Assembly: GCF_040049255.1 (NCBI RefSeq)
Contig: NZ_JBDZDR010000001.1
Location: 62,001 to 126,000, forward strand
Direction: 5' to 3'
DNA: 64,000 nucleotides
Source of the DNA: Pseudaminobacter sp040049255
Lineage (GTDB): Bacteria > Pseudomonadota > Alphaproteobacteria > Rhizobiales > Rhizobiaceae
Position numbers and translations under genes: made by a program. This document shows, piece after piece, positions 22,387 through 34,639 of this stretch (its first letter is position 1; every line of letters starts with the position of its first letter). Below the pieces are notes generated by a model. It had not been told where the DNA came from. It saw only the letters and a program-made list of their open reading frames with translations, and searched no databases.

Positions 22387-22548
22387 GTCATTGCCTTTGC
22401 GAGAGATCCGCCCATGCCGGAGGCGGAAAATGAACATGGCCTTTTAGCCTTCGCATTCTACCCTGTCCAGAACGCCGAAAGCCCTGAGTTTGCTTGTGGC
22501 ACGGCCACCGGTGGCCCGGACGGGACACACCGAGCCCGTTATACGAAA

Positions 22549-22578
22549 CAGGCCGCCGGCGCGAACGCCGACGGCCTG
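22549..22578 (-). terminator. intrinsic terminator after recA
   Basis: CAGGCCG-CCGGCG pairs with CGCCG-CGGCCTG around CGAA with one mismatch. On the minus strand TTTCGT follows. It lies 27 bases past the recA stop. Confidence 0.75.
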
Positions 22579-22604
22579 CCAAACCTTTCGAACTGCGGCG
22601 GGCT

Positions 22605-23687
<1,083 letters not shown>

Positions 23688-23742
23688 GATACATTACCCC
23701 TCGGACGTCAATGAAGGCCGGAATGTCCTTTTCGAGAAAAGA

Positions 23743-23826
23743 TTTGTACCTTTTTTGTTCACGTTTGACAAGAGTGGTTAACTATCTGACAAAGAAAGAT
23801 ATTCCAATTTTGTTCTATTTTTGTAC
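23743..23826 (-). promoter_or_regulatory. recA promoter with two LexA-like boxes
   Basis: On the minus strand TTGTCA (23766-23771) and TACAAA (23743-23748) are separated by 17 bases, a good sigma70-type promoter. One LexA-like box (GAAC-N7-GTAC on the minus strand) spans 23746-23760, inside the spacer and into the -10 element. A second (GTAC-N7-GAAC) spans 23812-23826 upstream. Each has one consensus half-site (GTTC/GAAC) and one GTAC half. Confidence 0.75.
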
Positions 23827-23981
23827 ATGGCCGAAAGAACAAGAGACACAAGGCGCGGGAAGTGCACTCCCGCCCCGGTTTCGTCGCCATTTCCTCGATT
23901 CGTCGCGGCCGATTGCCCATGGCCGGGAGAAGCCATAAGGTCCGCGGCGCTTCGGCAAGCTCGTTTCGACAGGACACAAGC

Positions 23982-24947
23982 ATGAGATCTCCCAGCATTC
24001 TGGCCGTTGGCGGCGCCCACGTGGACCGGCGCGGCCAGGTCAGCGGCGTCTATGTTCCCGGCGCTTCAAACCCGGGAATCATGCGCGAGGACCTGGGCGG
24101 CGGAGTTTTCAACGCGGTGCGCAATGCCGTCCGGCGAGGCGCAACAGCGGCGCTGATTTCGGTGCGCGGCGGGGACGCGGCCGGCGACATGGTGGCGCGC
24201 GCAATCGCCGCGGAAGGCATAGAGGATCTTTCGGCGGTGTTCCTCGACAGAACCACGCCGAGCTACACCGCCATCCTCGACCAGGACGGCGACGTGATCA
24301 CCGGCTTTGCCGACATGATGCTCTATGAGCTCGCCTTCCCCAAGCAGATGCGCCGCTCCAAGATGCGCGACGCGCTCGACCGCACCGACGCCATCCTGTG
24401 CGACGCAAACCTGCCGTCTGAGGCGTTGCGCAGCCTCGTGGGCCTGGCTGCGGGCAAGCCTGTCTTCGTCATCGCGGTTTCGCCGGCCAAAGTCGTGCGC
24501 CTGGACGGCCTGCTTTCCAGCCTTGCCTGCCTGTTCATGAACCGCCGCGAAATCGGCGCGCTGGCCGAAACCGGAGAAGCCGGCATTGCGACTTCGGTCG
24601 GGGCGCTGCGCGAGCGCGGTCTTTGCCGCGGCGTCATCACCGCCGGCGAAAGCGCGGTTATCGGCTTCGATGGCGACGAGCTGTTTTCGATCGAGCCGCC
24701 AAAAGCGCGCAAAGTGGTCGATGTGACCGGCGCGGGCGATGCGCTGGCCGGCGCCACGACGGTTGCCATGCTGCGCGGCCTGCCGCTTCGCCAAGCGCTG
24801 CGCGAGGGCGTTGCGGCGGCGGTGCTGGCCGTCGAGAGCGACAAGTCAGCGCCTGAGCTTTCGCCAGAGGATTTTGCCGCAATGCTTTCCCTTGTGCCTC
24901 AGGCCGAGGAATTGCATGAAGGCGCAAATATCGGAGATACCCCATGA
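23982..24947 (+). CDS. psuK: PfkB-family kinase, probable pseudouridine kinase
   Basis: A 321-residue PfkB/ribokinase-fold sugar kinase. The start reads SILAVGGAHVDRRGQ, a typical PfkB N-terminus; GGGVFNAVRNAVRRGA is near residue 40, and the C-terminal anion-hole signature is VDVTGAGDALAGA. The stop overlaps the psuG start by four bases (ATGA), so the substrate is most likely pseudouridine, phosphorylated to pseudouridine 5'-phosphate. The ATG at 23982 is preferred over upstream in-frame starts because homology begins there. No dedicated nucleoside transporter is adjacent. Confidence 0.88.
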   Translation: MRSPSILAVGGAHVDRRGQVSGVYVPGASNPGIMREDLGGGVFNAVRNAVRRGATAALISVRGGDAAGDMVARAIAAEGIEDLSAVFLDRTTPSYTAILDQDGDVITGFADMMLYELAFPKQMRRSKMRDALDRTDAILCDANLPSEALRSLVGLAAGKPVFVIAVSPAKVVRLDGLLSSLACLFMNRREIGALAETGEAGIATSVGALRERGLCRGVITAGESAVIGFDGDELFSIEPPKARKVVDVTGAGDALAGATTVAMLRGLPLRQALREGVAAAVLAVESDKSAPELSPEDFAAMLSLVPQAEELHEGANIGDTP

Positions 24948-25861
24948 CGCCAGAAACCGCCCGCCCCTTCGTCGACATCCATGCGCCCGTTGCCGAGGCG
25001 CTCGCCTCGGGCAAGCCGGTGGTGGCACTGGAAAGCACCATCATCACCCACGGCATGCCCTATCCGCAGAACAGCGAGATGGCCGCCAATGTCGAAAAAA
25101 TCATCCGCGACGAGGGCGCGGTGCCCGCTACCATCGCCGTGATCGATGGCCGCCTGAAGATCGGCCTTTCGGACGCGGAGCGCGAGGCGCTGGCAAAGAC
25201 CACTGGCACCATGAAGCTTTCTCGCGCCGACCTGGCCTTTGCGGTGGCACAGGGGCGCACCGGCGGCACCACGGTTGCCGCCACCATGATCGCGGCGCAT
25301 ATGGCCGGCATCCGCGTCTTCGCCACCGGCGGCATCGGCGGCGTGCACAAGGGTGCGGAAAAGAGCTTTGACATTTCCGCCGACCTCGACGAACTGGCGC
25401 GCACGCCGGTCATCGTCGTTTCGGCCGGCGCCAAGGCCATTCTCGACATCGAAAAGACGCTGGAAGTGCTGGAAACACGCGGCGTTCCGGTGGTCGCCTT
25501 CGGCTCGGACGTGGTGCCGGCCTTCTGGTCGCGCGTCTCGCCTTATGCAGCGCCGCTTCGTCTCGACGCTGCCGAAGACATTTCCGGCTTCTTCCGCACG
25601 CGCCAGGCGCTCGGCCTCGGCGGCGGCATGCTGGTGGCCAATCCGGTTCCTGAAGCCGACGAGATTCCGGTCGAGACGATGGCCGGCTACGTCGATGCCG
25701 CGCAGCGCGACGCAGAGGCGCAGGGCATCTCCGGCAAGGCGGTGACCCCGTTCCTGCTGGCCCGCCTCCTCGAACTGACCAATGGCGCGAGCCTGAAGAC
25801 CAATATCGCGCTGGTGGAAAACAATGCGCGCTTGGCGGCCAGGATCGCCAAGGGCCTCTAG
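24944..25861 (+). CDS. psuG: pseudouridine-5'-phosphate glycosidase
   Basis: A 305-residue enzyme that reversibly splits the C-C glycosidic bond of pseudouridine 5'-phosphate to uracil and ribose 5-phosphate. Family motifs include VVALESTIITHGMPYPQN (residues 26-43), PATIAVIDGRLKIGL, GGTTVAATMIAAH, VFATGGIGGVHKG and SVVSAGAKAILD-like (VSAGAKAILDI). It overlaps the kinase gene by four bases, giving a two-gene pseudouridine salvage operon that returns uracil and ribose phosphate from RNA turnover. Confidence 0.95.
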   Translation: MTPETARPFVDIHAPVAEALASGKPVVALESTIITHGMPYPQNSEMAANVEKIIRDEGAVPATIAVIDGRLKIGLSDAEREALAKTTGTMKLSRADLAFAVAQGRTGGTTVAATMIAAHMAGIRVFATGGIGGVHKGAEKSFDISADLDELARTPVIVVSAGAKAILDIEKTLEVLETRGVPVVAFGSDVVPAFWSRVSPYAAPLRLDAAEDISGFFRTRQALGLGGGMLVANPVPEADEIPVETMAGYVDAAQRDAEAQGISGKAVTPFLLARLLELTNGASLKTNIALVENNARLAARIAKGL

Positions 25862-25879
25862 AACGGGGCCCGGGCGGAG

Positions 25880-25898
25880 GGGCGAAGCCCCTTCGCCC
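25880..25898 (+). terminator. short hairpin after psuG, weak terminator candidate
   Basis: GGGCGAA (25880-25886) pairs with TTCGCCC (25892-25898) around GCCCC, about 20 bases after the psuG stop. There is no T-run. Confidence 0.35.
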
Positions 25899-26107
25899 AC
25901 CGGCAAGTGCGGCGCGTTCGCGGGCGACAGGCGGCAGCACAATTGCCGAAATCGCGCTTCCTTCAGCGAACCGTAATTTCCTTAAAAGAATCGTGACCTG
26001 AGGCCTGGGGCTAGCGCGACCGGCGGCCTTCATTTTGCCAGGGCGAACAGCCATTGAGGCGCTACCGGGGCCGGCGACTTCAACCGGAATGATCTTTTGA
26101 TCCGCAC

Positions 26108-26512
26108 ATGAGCATGCAAGCCAAAGACGACGAAGACCAAGCCGGCGAACACCCCTACACGCCCTTTCTGGAAGCCATGCGGCCTTTGACGGGCAAGTGG
26201 AAGATCGAGATCATGTGGGCACTGGCGCAGCACACGCATCGCTTCGGCGAGTTGCGGCGAGCGCTTCCGGGCATCACCCAGCACATGCTGACCGTGCAGT
26301 TGCGCGAACTGGAGGCGGACGGGCTGGTCAAGCGCACGGCCTATGACGAAAGCCCGCCCCGCGTCGAATACGACATCACCGAGGCCGCCTATGGGCTGCG
26401 GCCGGTGTTCGAGGCCTTCATCGCTTGGTCAAAGCAGTACGGCCCGATCGCGCGCAGACTAAAGGCCGAACAGGAGAGGAAGGGAGCAGGCGCTAGCTCG
26501 CCCCCTGCCTGA
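26108..26512 (+). CDS. HxlR-family transcriptional regulator
   Basis: A 134-residue winged helix-turn-helix protein. The HxlR core is plain: LTGKWKIEIMWAL, then FGELRRALPGITQHMLTVQLRELEADGLVKR (in two parts: FGELRRALPGITQHML and LRELEADGLVKR) and VEYDITEAAYGLRPV. HxlR proteins often respond to redox or electrophile signals, but there is no cysteine here except none in the core, so a thiol switch is unlikely. The target is unknown. The gene stands alone between psuG and the convergent parC stop, five bases away; 25862-26107 upstream holds its presumed promoter. Confidence 0.9.
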   Translation: MSMQAKDDEDQAGEHPYTPFLEAMRPLTGKWKIEIMWALAQHTHRFGELRRALPGITQHMLTVQLRELEADGLVKRTAYDESPPRVEYDITEAAYGLRPVFEAFIAWSKQYGPIARRLKAEQERKGAGASSPPA

Positions 26513-26517
26513 AGAAG

Positions 26518-28797
<2,280 letters not shown>

Positions 28798-29018
28798 AAA
28801 ATTCGGTTATCCGACCGGCTGATTCGCGACAAGAGGGCGAATTGTAGCAAAAGCGCAAGCCCGTCGGACCATACCCCGATCGCGGAGCATCCGCGCCCTT
28901 CTTTCAATTGCCTTTTGCACGCTTTTTTGAGCATTCTGTGCGAAATGCCTCACTTTCCCGCGCATGCCCCAACGCGAGAAGCAACGTTCATGCATTTCCC
29001 GATCTCAAGGATCACAAA

Positions 29019-30215
29019 ATGACGATGTTCCGTCCAGCTTTTTACAAGCTCGCATTTTCAACCGTTTTCGTTGCCGCTTCGCTGCAGGGCGCCCATGCAC
29101 AGGATGCATCGGAAGTTGCCTCCCGCCTGAAGCAACTGCTGGCCGCCCAGAGCATGGACTTGGACTGGAAGTCCGCCAGCGGCACTTCCTCCGAAATGGT
29201 GCTCCAAGGCGTCACCGTCGGCATACCGGGCGAGGCCGAGCGTTTTTCGATCGGCTCGCTGACGCTCGAGGGCGTGAGCGAGGCCGGCGGCAGCTACAAA
29301 ATCGAAACGATCAGCACCGAGCCCTATCATTATGCGCACGACAAGAGCTCGGTGGATATCAGTTCGCTGGTTCTGTCGGGCGTCGTTCTCCCGCCCGAGG
29401 GGGCAACAACCGATCCCCTTGCCTCGATGGTCATGTATCAGAGTGCGGAACTGGCCAGCATCGAGGTGAAGGCCGACGGCAAGGATGTGTTCTCGCTCTC
29501 CAACCTGTCGATGGAAATCACGCCGCCGAAGGATGGCAAGGCGATGGAATTCACCGGTTCGGCGGAAGGCTTCTCCGCCGACCTGACATCCATCGACGAC
29601 CGCGACACGCGCAAGGTGCTCGACAGCCTTGGCTACCAGCAGATCAGCGGCTCCATCGAAATGGCGGGCCTGTGGCATCCGGACGATGGCCGGCTCGCGC
29701 TTTCGCAATATGACGTGACGGTCGAGAACGCCGGCACGTTCGGAATGAGCTTCGACATCGGCGGCTACACGCTCGCATTCATGAAGTCGTTGCAGGACGT
29801 GCAGAAGAAGATGGCCGAGTTGCCCGAAGGCGCTGACAACACAGCGCAGGGGTTCGCCATGCTGGGGCTGATGCAGCAACTGACCTTTAAGGGCGCCAGC
29901 CTGCGCTATTACGACGACTCGCTGGTGGGCAAGGTGCTGAACTACCTTGCCGAACAGCAGGGCGTGAAGCCGTCCGACGTCGCCAACCAGACCAAGGCCA
30001 TCCTGCCGTTCATGACGGCGCAACTCAACAACCCGGAGCTTTCCGGCCAGATCACTGCGGCGGTCAATAAATTCCTGGACGATCCGCAGAGCATCGAGAT
30101 CAAGGCCGCTCCAGCCTCCCCGGTGCCGTTCGCGCTGCTGGCGGCCAGTGCGATGTCCGCGCCGCTCGAGCTGCCAAAGACGCTTGGCGTGATCGTGAAG
30201 GCGAACGAAGACTGA
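29019..30215 (+). CDS. conserved periplasmic protein of unknown function
   Basis: Encodes 398 residues with a Sec signal peptide (about residues 1-25, ending AHAQ). The mature part alternates short beta-like stretches (MVLQGVTVGIPG, FSIGSLTLEGVS, YDVTVENAGTFGM) with acidic/amphipathic helices, and has a hydrophobic patch near the C-terminus (PVPFALLAASAM). No cysteine remains in the mature sequence. The layered beta pattern recalls lipid-transfer or AsmA-like folds, but this is only an impression. I start at the ATG at 29019 because the signal peptide begins there; the frame is open for 37 codons upstream. It is divergent from parC. Confidence 0.8.
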   Translation: MTMFRPAFYKLAFSTVFVAASLQGAHAQDASEVASRLKQLLAAQSMDLDWKSASGTSSEMVLQGVTVGIPGEAERFSIGSLTLEGVSEAGGSYKIETISTEPYHYAHDKSSVDISSLVLSGVVLPPEGATTDPLASMVMYQSAELASIEVKADGKDVFSLSNLSMEITPPKDGKAMEFTGSAEGFSADLTSIDDRDTRKVLDSLGYQQISGSIEMAGLWHPDDGRLALSQYDVTVENAGTFGMSFDIGGYTLAFMKSLQDVQKKMAELPEGADNTAQGFAMLGLMQQLTFKGASLRYYDDSLVGKVLNYLAEQQGVKPSDVANQTKAILPFMTAQLNNPELSGQITAAVNKFLDDPQSIEIKAAPASPVPFALLAASAMSAPLELPKTLGVIVKANED

Positions 30216-30254
30216 GCGGCTGGGCCACGCGCCCAAAATCCCTCAAAAAATGAT

Positions 30255-30284
30255 AAAGGCGGAGCGATGATCGCTCCGCCTTTT
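30255..30284. terminator. bidirectional intrinsic terminator
   Basis: AAAGGCGGAGCGA (30255-30267) and TCGCTCCGCCTTT (30271-30283) form a perfect 13-bp stem with a 3-base loop between the convergent unknown gene and thrS. Confidence 0.93.
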
Positions 30285-30310
30285 AGTAATCGCTGTTGAT
30301 GGCCGGCGCC

Positions 30311-32287
30311 TCAGCCCTGCAGAGCGCGGCGACGATCCGGCGTGATGGCTTCGTCGGCAAGAGCGGCCACCGCCTCGTCCAGCGTCATGGACTGCTGGTC
30401 GCGCGAGCCGAGCCGGCGGACGTTGACCGTCGCCTCCTCCGCCTCGCGCTTGCCGCAGACGAGAATGACCGGGACCTTGGCCAGCGAATGCTCGCGGACC
30501 TTGTAGTTGATCTTCTCGTTGCGCAGGTCGGCCTCGGCCGACAGGCCAGCTGCCTTGAGGCGCTTCACCACGGATTGCGCGTATTCGTCGGCGTCCGAGG
30601 TGATCGTCGCCACCACCACCTGCAGCGGCGCGAACCACAGCGGGAAGTGGCCCGCATAGTTCTCGATCAGGATACCGAGGAAACGTTCCATGGAGCCGCA
30701 GATGGCGCGGTGGATCATCACCGGCTGCTTCTTCTCCGAATCGTTGCCGATGTAGAAGGCGCCGAAGCGTTCCGGCAGGTTGAAGTCGACCTGCGTGGTG
30801 CCGCACTGCCATTCGCGGCCGATGGCGTCCTTCAGCACATATTCGAACTTCGGCCCGTAGAACGCGCCCTCGCCCGGATTGATCGACGTCTTGATGCGGT
30901 TGCCCGATCGTGTCCGGATCGTCTCCAGAACGTTCGACATGATCTCCTCTGCGTGGTCCCACGCCTCGTCGGAGCCCACGCGCTTGTCCGGTCGCGTGGA
31001 GAGCTTCACGCTGATCTCGTCGAAGCCGAAATCGGCATAGGTCGACAGGATCAGGTCGTTGATGCGCAGGCACTCTTCGGCGAGTTGGTCCTCGGTGCAG
31101 AAGATGTGCGCATCGTCCTGCGTGAAGCCGCGCACGCGCATCAGCCCATGCAGCGCGCCGGATGGCTCGTAGCGATGGACGTTGCCGAATTCGGCAAGCT
31201 TGATCGGCAGATCGCGGTAGGACTTCAAGCCATGCTTGAAGATCTGCACGTGACCCGGGCAGTTCATCGGCTTGAGCGCGAAGACGCGGTCGTCGTCGGT
31301 GTCGTCGCCGGCGACCGTCACCTTGAACATGGCGTCGCGATACCAGCCCCAGTGACCGGAAGTCTCCCACAGGCTCTTGTCGAGCACTTGCGGTGCGTTG
31401 ACTTCCTGATAGCCCTGCTGGTCGAGGCGGCGGCGCATGTAGGACACGAGGTTCTGGAACATCTTCCAGCCCTTGGCGTGCCAGAAGACCACGCCCGGTC
31501 CCTCCTCCTGGAAATGGAACAGGTCCATCTCGCGGCCGAGGCGACGGTGATCGCGCTTCTCGGCCTCTTCCAGCATGTGAAGATACTGGTCGAGCTGCGC
31601 CTGGTCAGCCCAGGCGGTGCCGTAGATGCGTGTCAGCATCGGGTTGTTGGCGTCGCCGCGCCAATAGGCGCCGGCCACCTTCATCAGCTTGAAGGCGTTG
31701 CCGATCTGGCCGGTCGAGGCCATGTGCGGGCCGCGGCAGAGGTCGAACCACTCGCCCTGGGAATAGATCTTGAGGTCCTGATCCTCGGGGATCGCGTCGA
31801 TCAGCTCGACCTTGTAGGCCTCGCCCTTGTCGCGGAACACCTGCCTGGCCTTCTCGCGGTCCCAGACCTCCTTGGTGAAGGGCTTGTTGCGGGCGATGAT
31901 CTCGCGCATCTTCTTCTCGATGGCGGGGAAATCTTCCGGCGTGAAGGGTTCGTTGCGCGCAAAGTCGTAATAGAAACCGTTCTCGATCACCGGGCCGATG
32001 GTGACCTGGGTTCCGGGCCAAAGCTCCTGCACAGCCTCGGCGAGCACGTGGGCTGCGTCGTGGCGGATCAGTTCAAGCGCGCGCGGATCGTCACGGGTGA
32101 CGATTTCGATTTTGCCGGACTTGCCGAGCGGGTCGGAAAGATCGCGCAGTTCGCCGTCGATGGCGTAGGCCACCGCCTTCTTGGCCAGTGACTTGGAAAT
32201 CGACTCGGCAAGGCCCATGCCGGTCATCGCCGCTTCGTATTCGCGGACGGAACCATCGGGAAATGTAAGGGAAACAGAATTCAGCAA
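30311..32287 (-). CDS. thrS: threonyl-tRNA synthetase
   Basis: A 658-residue class II synthetase. Order of domains: TGS (SVSLTFPDGSVREYEAAMTG), the editing domain with IRHDAAHVLAEAV, the catalytic core with PMNCPGHVQIFKHG and zinc ligands, and the anticodon-binding domain ending near IPVILVCGKREAE (VPVILVCGKREAEE). No ATG suits the family start; I use a TTG at 32287, preceded by GGAGAAG, giving LLNSVSLTFPDG. The open frame extends far upstream but without family similarity. yidD lies 116 bases upstream on the same strand. Confidence 0.95.
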   Translation of the reverse strand: MLNSVSLTFPDGSVREYEAAMTGMGLAESISKSLAKKAVAYAIDGELRDLSDPLGKSGKIEIVTRDDPRALELIRHDAAHVLAEAVQELWPGTQVTIGPVIENGFYYDFARNEPFTPEDFPAIEKKMREIIARNKPFTKEVWDREKARQVFRDKGEAYKVELIDAIPEDQDLKIYSQGEWFDLCRGPHMASTGQIGNAFKLMKVAGAYWRGDANNPMLTRIYGTAWADQAQLDQYLHMLEEAEKRDHRRLGREMDLFHFQEEGPGVVFWHAKGWKMFQNLVSYMRRRLDQQGYQEVNAPQVLDKSLWETSGHWGWYRDAMFKVTVAGDDTDDDRVFALKPMNCPGHVQIFKHGLKSYRDLPIKLAEFGNVHRYEPSGALHGLMRVRGFTQDDAHIFCTEDQLAEECLRINDLILSTYADFGFDEISVKLSTRPDKRVGSDEAWDHAEEIMSNVLETIRTRSGNRIKTSINPGEGAFYGPKFEYVLKDAIGREWQCGTTQVDFNLPERFGAFYIGNDSEKKQPVMIHRAICGSMERFLGILIENYAGHFPLWFAPLQVVVATITSDADEYAQSVVKRLKAAGLSAEADLRNEKINYKVREHSLAKVPVILVCGKREAEEATVNVRRLGSRDQQSMTLDEAVAALADEAITPDRRRALQG

Positions 32288-32403
32288 AGCTCTTCTCCAT
32301 ATCCAGTCCCGCAAACGAGCGCGGGTGGTGATGCCGGGATTTTCGCATCCGGCGGGCGAGCGGTCTTTTAGGGTGAGTTTGACGCGTCGTAAAGCACCGA
32401 GCG

Positions 32404-32811
32404 TCAGGAATGCCCCTGCGGCGCCTTGCCAATGTGCCAGTAGCGCCAGGGCGTGTACCAGCGATAGCGCTGTTGCAATATCTCCGGAACACGGTCGATG
32501 CCGTGGGTGCCCCAGGGGCCACAGCGCATCACGCGGAACAGCCCCATCCAGCCGCCGGCCCACAGGCCGTGCCGGGCGATGGCCTCATAGGCATATTCCG
32601 AGCAAGTAGGCAGATGCCGGCAGGAATTGCCGACAAACCCGGACAGCGTGAGCTGATAGAGGCGCACCAGTGACACCCCTAGAAGACGCCCGGGCGTCTT
32701 CGACCAAGGACCGGACCAGTTGCGCCCTCTGGCGACGGGCACGCTTCCGCGGCCGCCTTGCTCATCGTGCCGATGACCACAGGCGTGATCGTCGTCCCGA
32801 CCGCCGCTCAT
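32404..32811 (-). CDS. yidD: membrane protein insertion efficiency factor YidD
   Basis: About 135 residues. The conserved YidD core is LVRLYQLTLS, then SCRHLPTCSEYAYEAIARHG, GGWMGLFRVMRCGPWG and GIDRVPE. The family is a small amphipathic inner-membrane-associated protein helping the YidC insertase. The start is uncertain: the core begins near GRNWSGPWSK, and the first 20-30 residues may not be translated; 32811 is an ATG, and an upstream start at 32844 is possible. It precedes thrS, as in other rhizobia. Confidence 0.88.
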   Translation of the reverse strand: MSGGRDDDHACGHRHDEQGGRGSVPVARGRNWSGPWSKTPGRLLGVSLVRLYQLTLSGFVGNSCRHLPTCSEYAYEAIARHGLWAGGWMGLFRVMRCGPWGTHGIDRVPEILQQRYRWYTPWRYWHIGKAPQGHS

Positions 32812-33102
32812 CGTCCGCTTTGCCCCAACAAGAAACCCATGCACCTGTAGATGGCTTGCCTTGCGCTATTTCGCAATGTTTTGGCGAATATGTCGCTGCC
32901 GGCCAGGCGTTTCCGCAAGGTCGTCAACCCGGCGTGAACAGTCCGTGCTCGGTCCGGCGAATGTGAAGCGTGCGCCAAGCTGCTTATCTGGTTCATCGAA
33001 CCGATCGCCACAATCTCGGGCAATCTGCTGCCCTGCGAGATTCAGGGCGATTGCGATAATCGTCATTGCCGGTCAAATATCCGGCCAATGCAGAGGGACA
33101 CC

Positions 33103-34134
33103 ATGTCGGACAAGATTGAATTCGGGCTCGATACCTTCGGTGACGTCACCGCCGGCGCCAACGGCCAGCTTCTGCCGCAGGCACAGGTTATCCGCAACGT
33201 CGTGGACGAGGCCGTGCTGGCCGATCAGCTCGGCATCGATTTCATCGGCGTGGGCGAACACCACCGCGACGATTTTGCCGTGTCGACGCCGGAAACTGTG
33301 CTGGCCGCGATCGCGGCGCGCACGGGGCGCATCAAGCTCGGCTCCGCCGTCACGGTGCTGAGTTCGGACGACCCGATCCGCGTCTTCCAGCGTTTTTCAA
33401 CGGTCGACGCCCTCTCGAACGGGCGGGCCGAAGTGATTCTCGGTCGCGGCTCCTTCACCGAATCCTTTCCGCTGTTCGGGTTCCGGCTCAACGACTACGA
33501 GACGCTTTTCACTGAAAAGCTCGACCTGTTCGCGGGACTGCTGAAAGGCGGCCCCGTCAGTTGGCAGGGCTCGACGCGGCCGCCCCTGCACGACCAGCGG
33601 GTCTACCCGCCGACGGAATCCGGCACGCTCAAAACCTGGATCGGCGTGGGCGGCAGCCCCGAATCGGTGGTGCGCGCGGCGCGCTACAACCTGCCCATGA
33701 TCCTTGCCATCATCGGCGGCGATCCGAAGCGTTTCCGCCCCTTTGTCGACCTCTATTACCGGGCTATCGACCAACTCGGCGGCCAAAGGCAGCCGATCGG
33801 CGTGCATTCGCCGGGCTATGTCGCTGACACCGACGAGCAGGCGCGCGAAGAACTGTGGCCGAACTACAAGAAGATGCACGACCGCATCGGCGCCGAGCGT
33901 GGCTGGCCGCCGACCACGCAGGCCGCATTCAATTCAGAGGCCGATCTCGGTTCGCTCTATGTCGGTTCACCGGAGACGGTGGCCCGCAAGATCGCCGCGA
34001 CGGTCAAGGCGCTCGGCATCTCGCGTTTCCAGATGAAATACTCGTCCGGGCCGCTGCCGCATGAAAAGATGATGCGCTCAATCGAGCTCTACGGCACCAA
34101 GGTGGTGCCGATGGTACGCGACCTGATTGCCTGA
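33103..34134 (+). CDS. luciferase-like (LLM class) flavin-dependent oxidoreductase
   Basis: A 343-residue TIM-barrel flavoprotein of the bacterial luciferase superfamily. The N-terminus IEFGLDTFGDVT, GVGEHHRDDFAVSTPE (residues 47-62), IKLGSAVTVLSSDDPIRVFQ and RAEVILGRGSFTESFPLFG are typical of FMN- or F420-linked family members; with no F420 genes here FMN is the likelier cofactor. The substrate is unknown. The ATG at 33103 is chosen because AGAGGG lies six bases before it. It sits between yidD and the IscU-like gene as an accessory single gene, divergent from yidD. Confidence 0.9.
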   Translation: MSDKIEFGLDTFGDVTAGANGQLLPQAQVIRNVVDEAVLADQLGIDFIGVGEHHRDDFAVSTPETVLAAIAARTGRIKLGSAVTVLSSDDPIRVFQRFSTVDALSNGRAEVILGRGSFTESFPLFGFRLNDYETLFTEKLDLFAGLLKGGPVSWQGSTRPPLHDQRVYPPTESGTLKTWIGVGGSPESVVRAARYNLPMILAIIGGDPKRFRPFVDLYYRAIDQLGGQRQPIGVHSPGYVADTDEQAREELWPNYKKMHDRIGAERGWPPTTQAAFNSEADLGSLYVGSPETVARKIAATVKALGISRFQMKYSSGPLPHEKMMRSIELYGTKVVPMVRDLIA

Positions 34135-34141
34135 AACAAAA

Positions 34142-34166
34142 GCGCCGGCTCGCAATGGGCCGGCGC
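34142..34166. terminator. hairpin between convergent genes
   Basis: GCGCCGGC (34142-34149) pairs with GCCGGCGC (34159-34166) around a 9-base loop, between the oxidoreductase stop and the IscU-like gene stop. AAA precedes it, which becomes a short T-run for the minus strand. Confidence 0.65.
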
Positions 34167-34192
34167 ATGTCTTTCCAACTTCGGGACCGCCT

Positions 34193-34639
34193 TCAGGCAG
34201 CCGCCTCGGCGTGCTTCCTTTCGATCTGGCCGATGCAATCGACGACCGCGTCGAAGGTCAGCATGGTCGAGGCATGGCGGGCCTTGTAGTCGCGCACCGG
34301 CTCCAGATATTTCAGGTCGGCGAATCGGCCCTGCGGCGGGGGGCCGTTTTCCTTCAGCATCTTCAGCATGGTTTCGCGCACATCGCGCAGCTCGTCGGCG
34401 CTCGCGCCCACGACATTGGCGGCCATGATCGAGGACGAAGCCTGGCCGAGCGCGCAGGCCTTCACATCATGGGCGAAGTGGGTGACGATGCCGTCCTTCA
34501 TCTTGAGATCGACTGTCACCGTCGAGCCGCATAATTTTGAATGCGCGGTCGCGGTGGCATCGGGGTGCTCAAGCCGACCGATCCGTGCAATATTACCTGC
34601 GAAGCCAAGAATTTTCGCATTGTAGACGTCATCGATCAT
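34193..34639 (-). CDS. IscU/NifU-like iron-sulfur cluster scaffold
   Basis: A 148-residue scaffold protein of the NifU_N family. The three cysteine ligands are visible: Cys37 in SKLCGSTVTVDL, Cys62 in DVKACALGQASSS and Cys135 in VVDCIGQIE. It has the SufU-like form without the LPPVK chaperone motif of classical IscU. The ATG at 34639 (MIDDVYNAKIL) matches the family start. It is divergent from folE. A role in Fe-S assembly is inferred from the cysteine pattern. Confidence 0.93.
   Translation of the reverse strand: MIDDVYNAKILGFAGNIARIGRLEHPDATATAHSKLCGSTVTVDLKMKDGIVTHFAHDVKACALGQASSSIMAANVVGASADELRDVRETMLKMLKENGPPPQGRFADLKYLEPVRDYKARHASTMLTFDAVVDCIGQIERKHAEAAA

Noticed and set aside
30296..32191. 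631-residue open frame antisense to thrS
   Set aside because: Shadow of thrS; no similarity to a known family.
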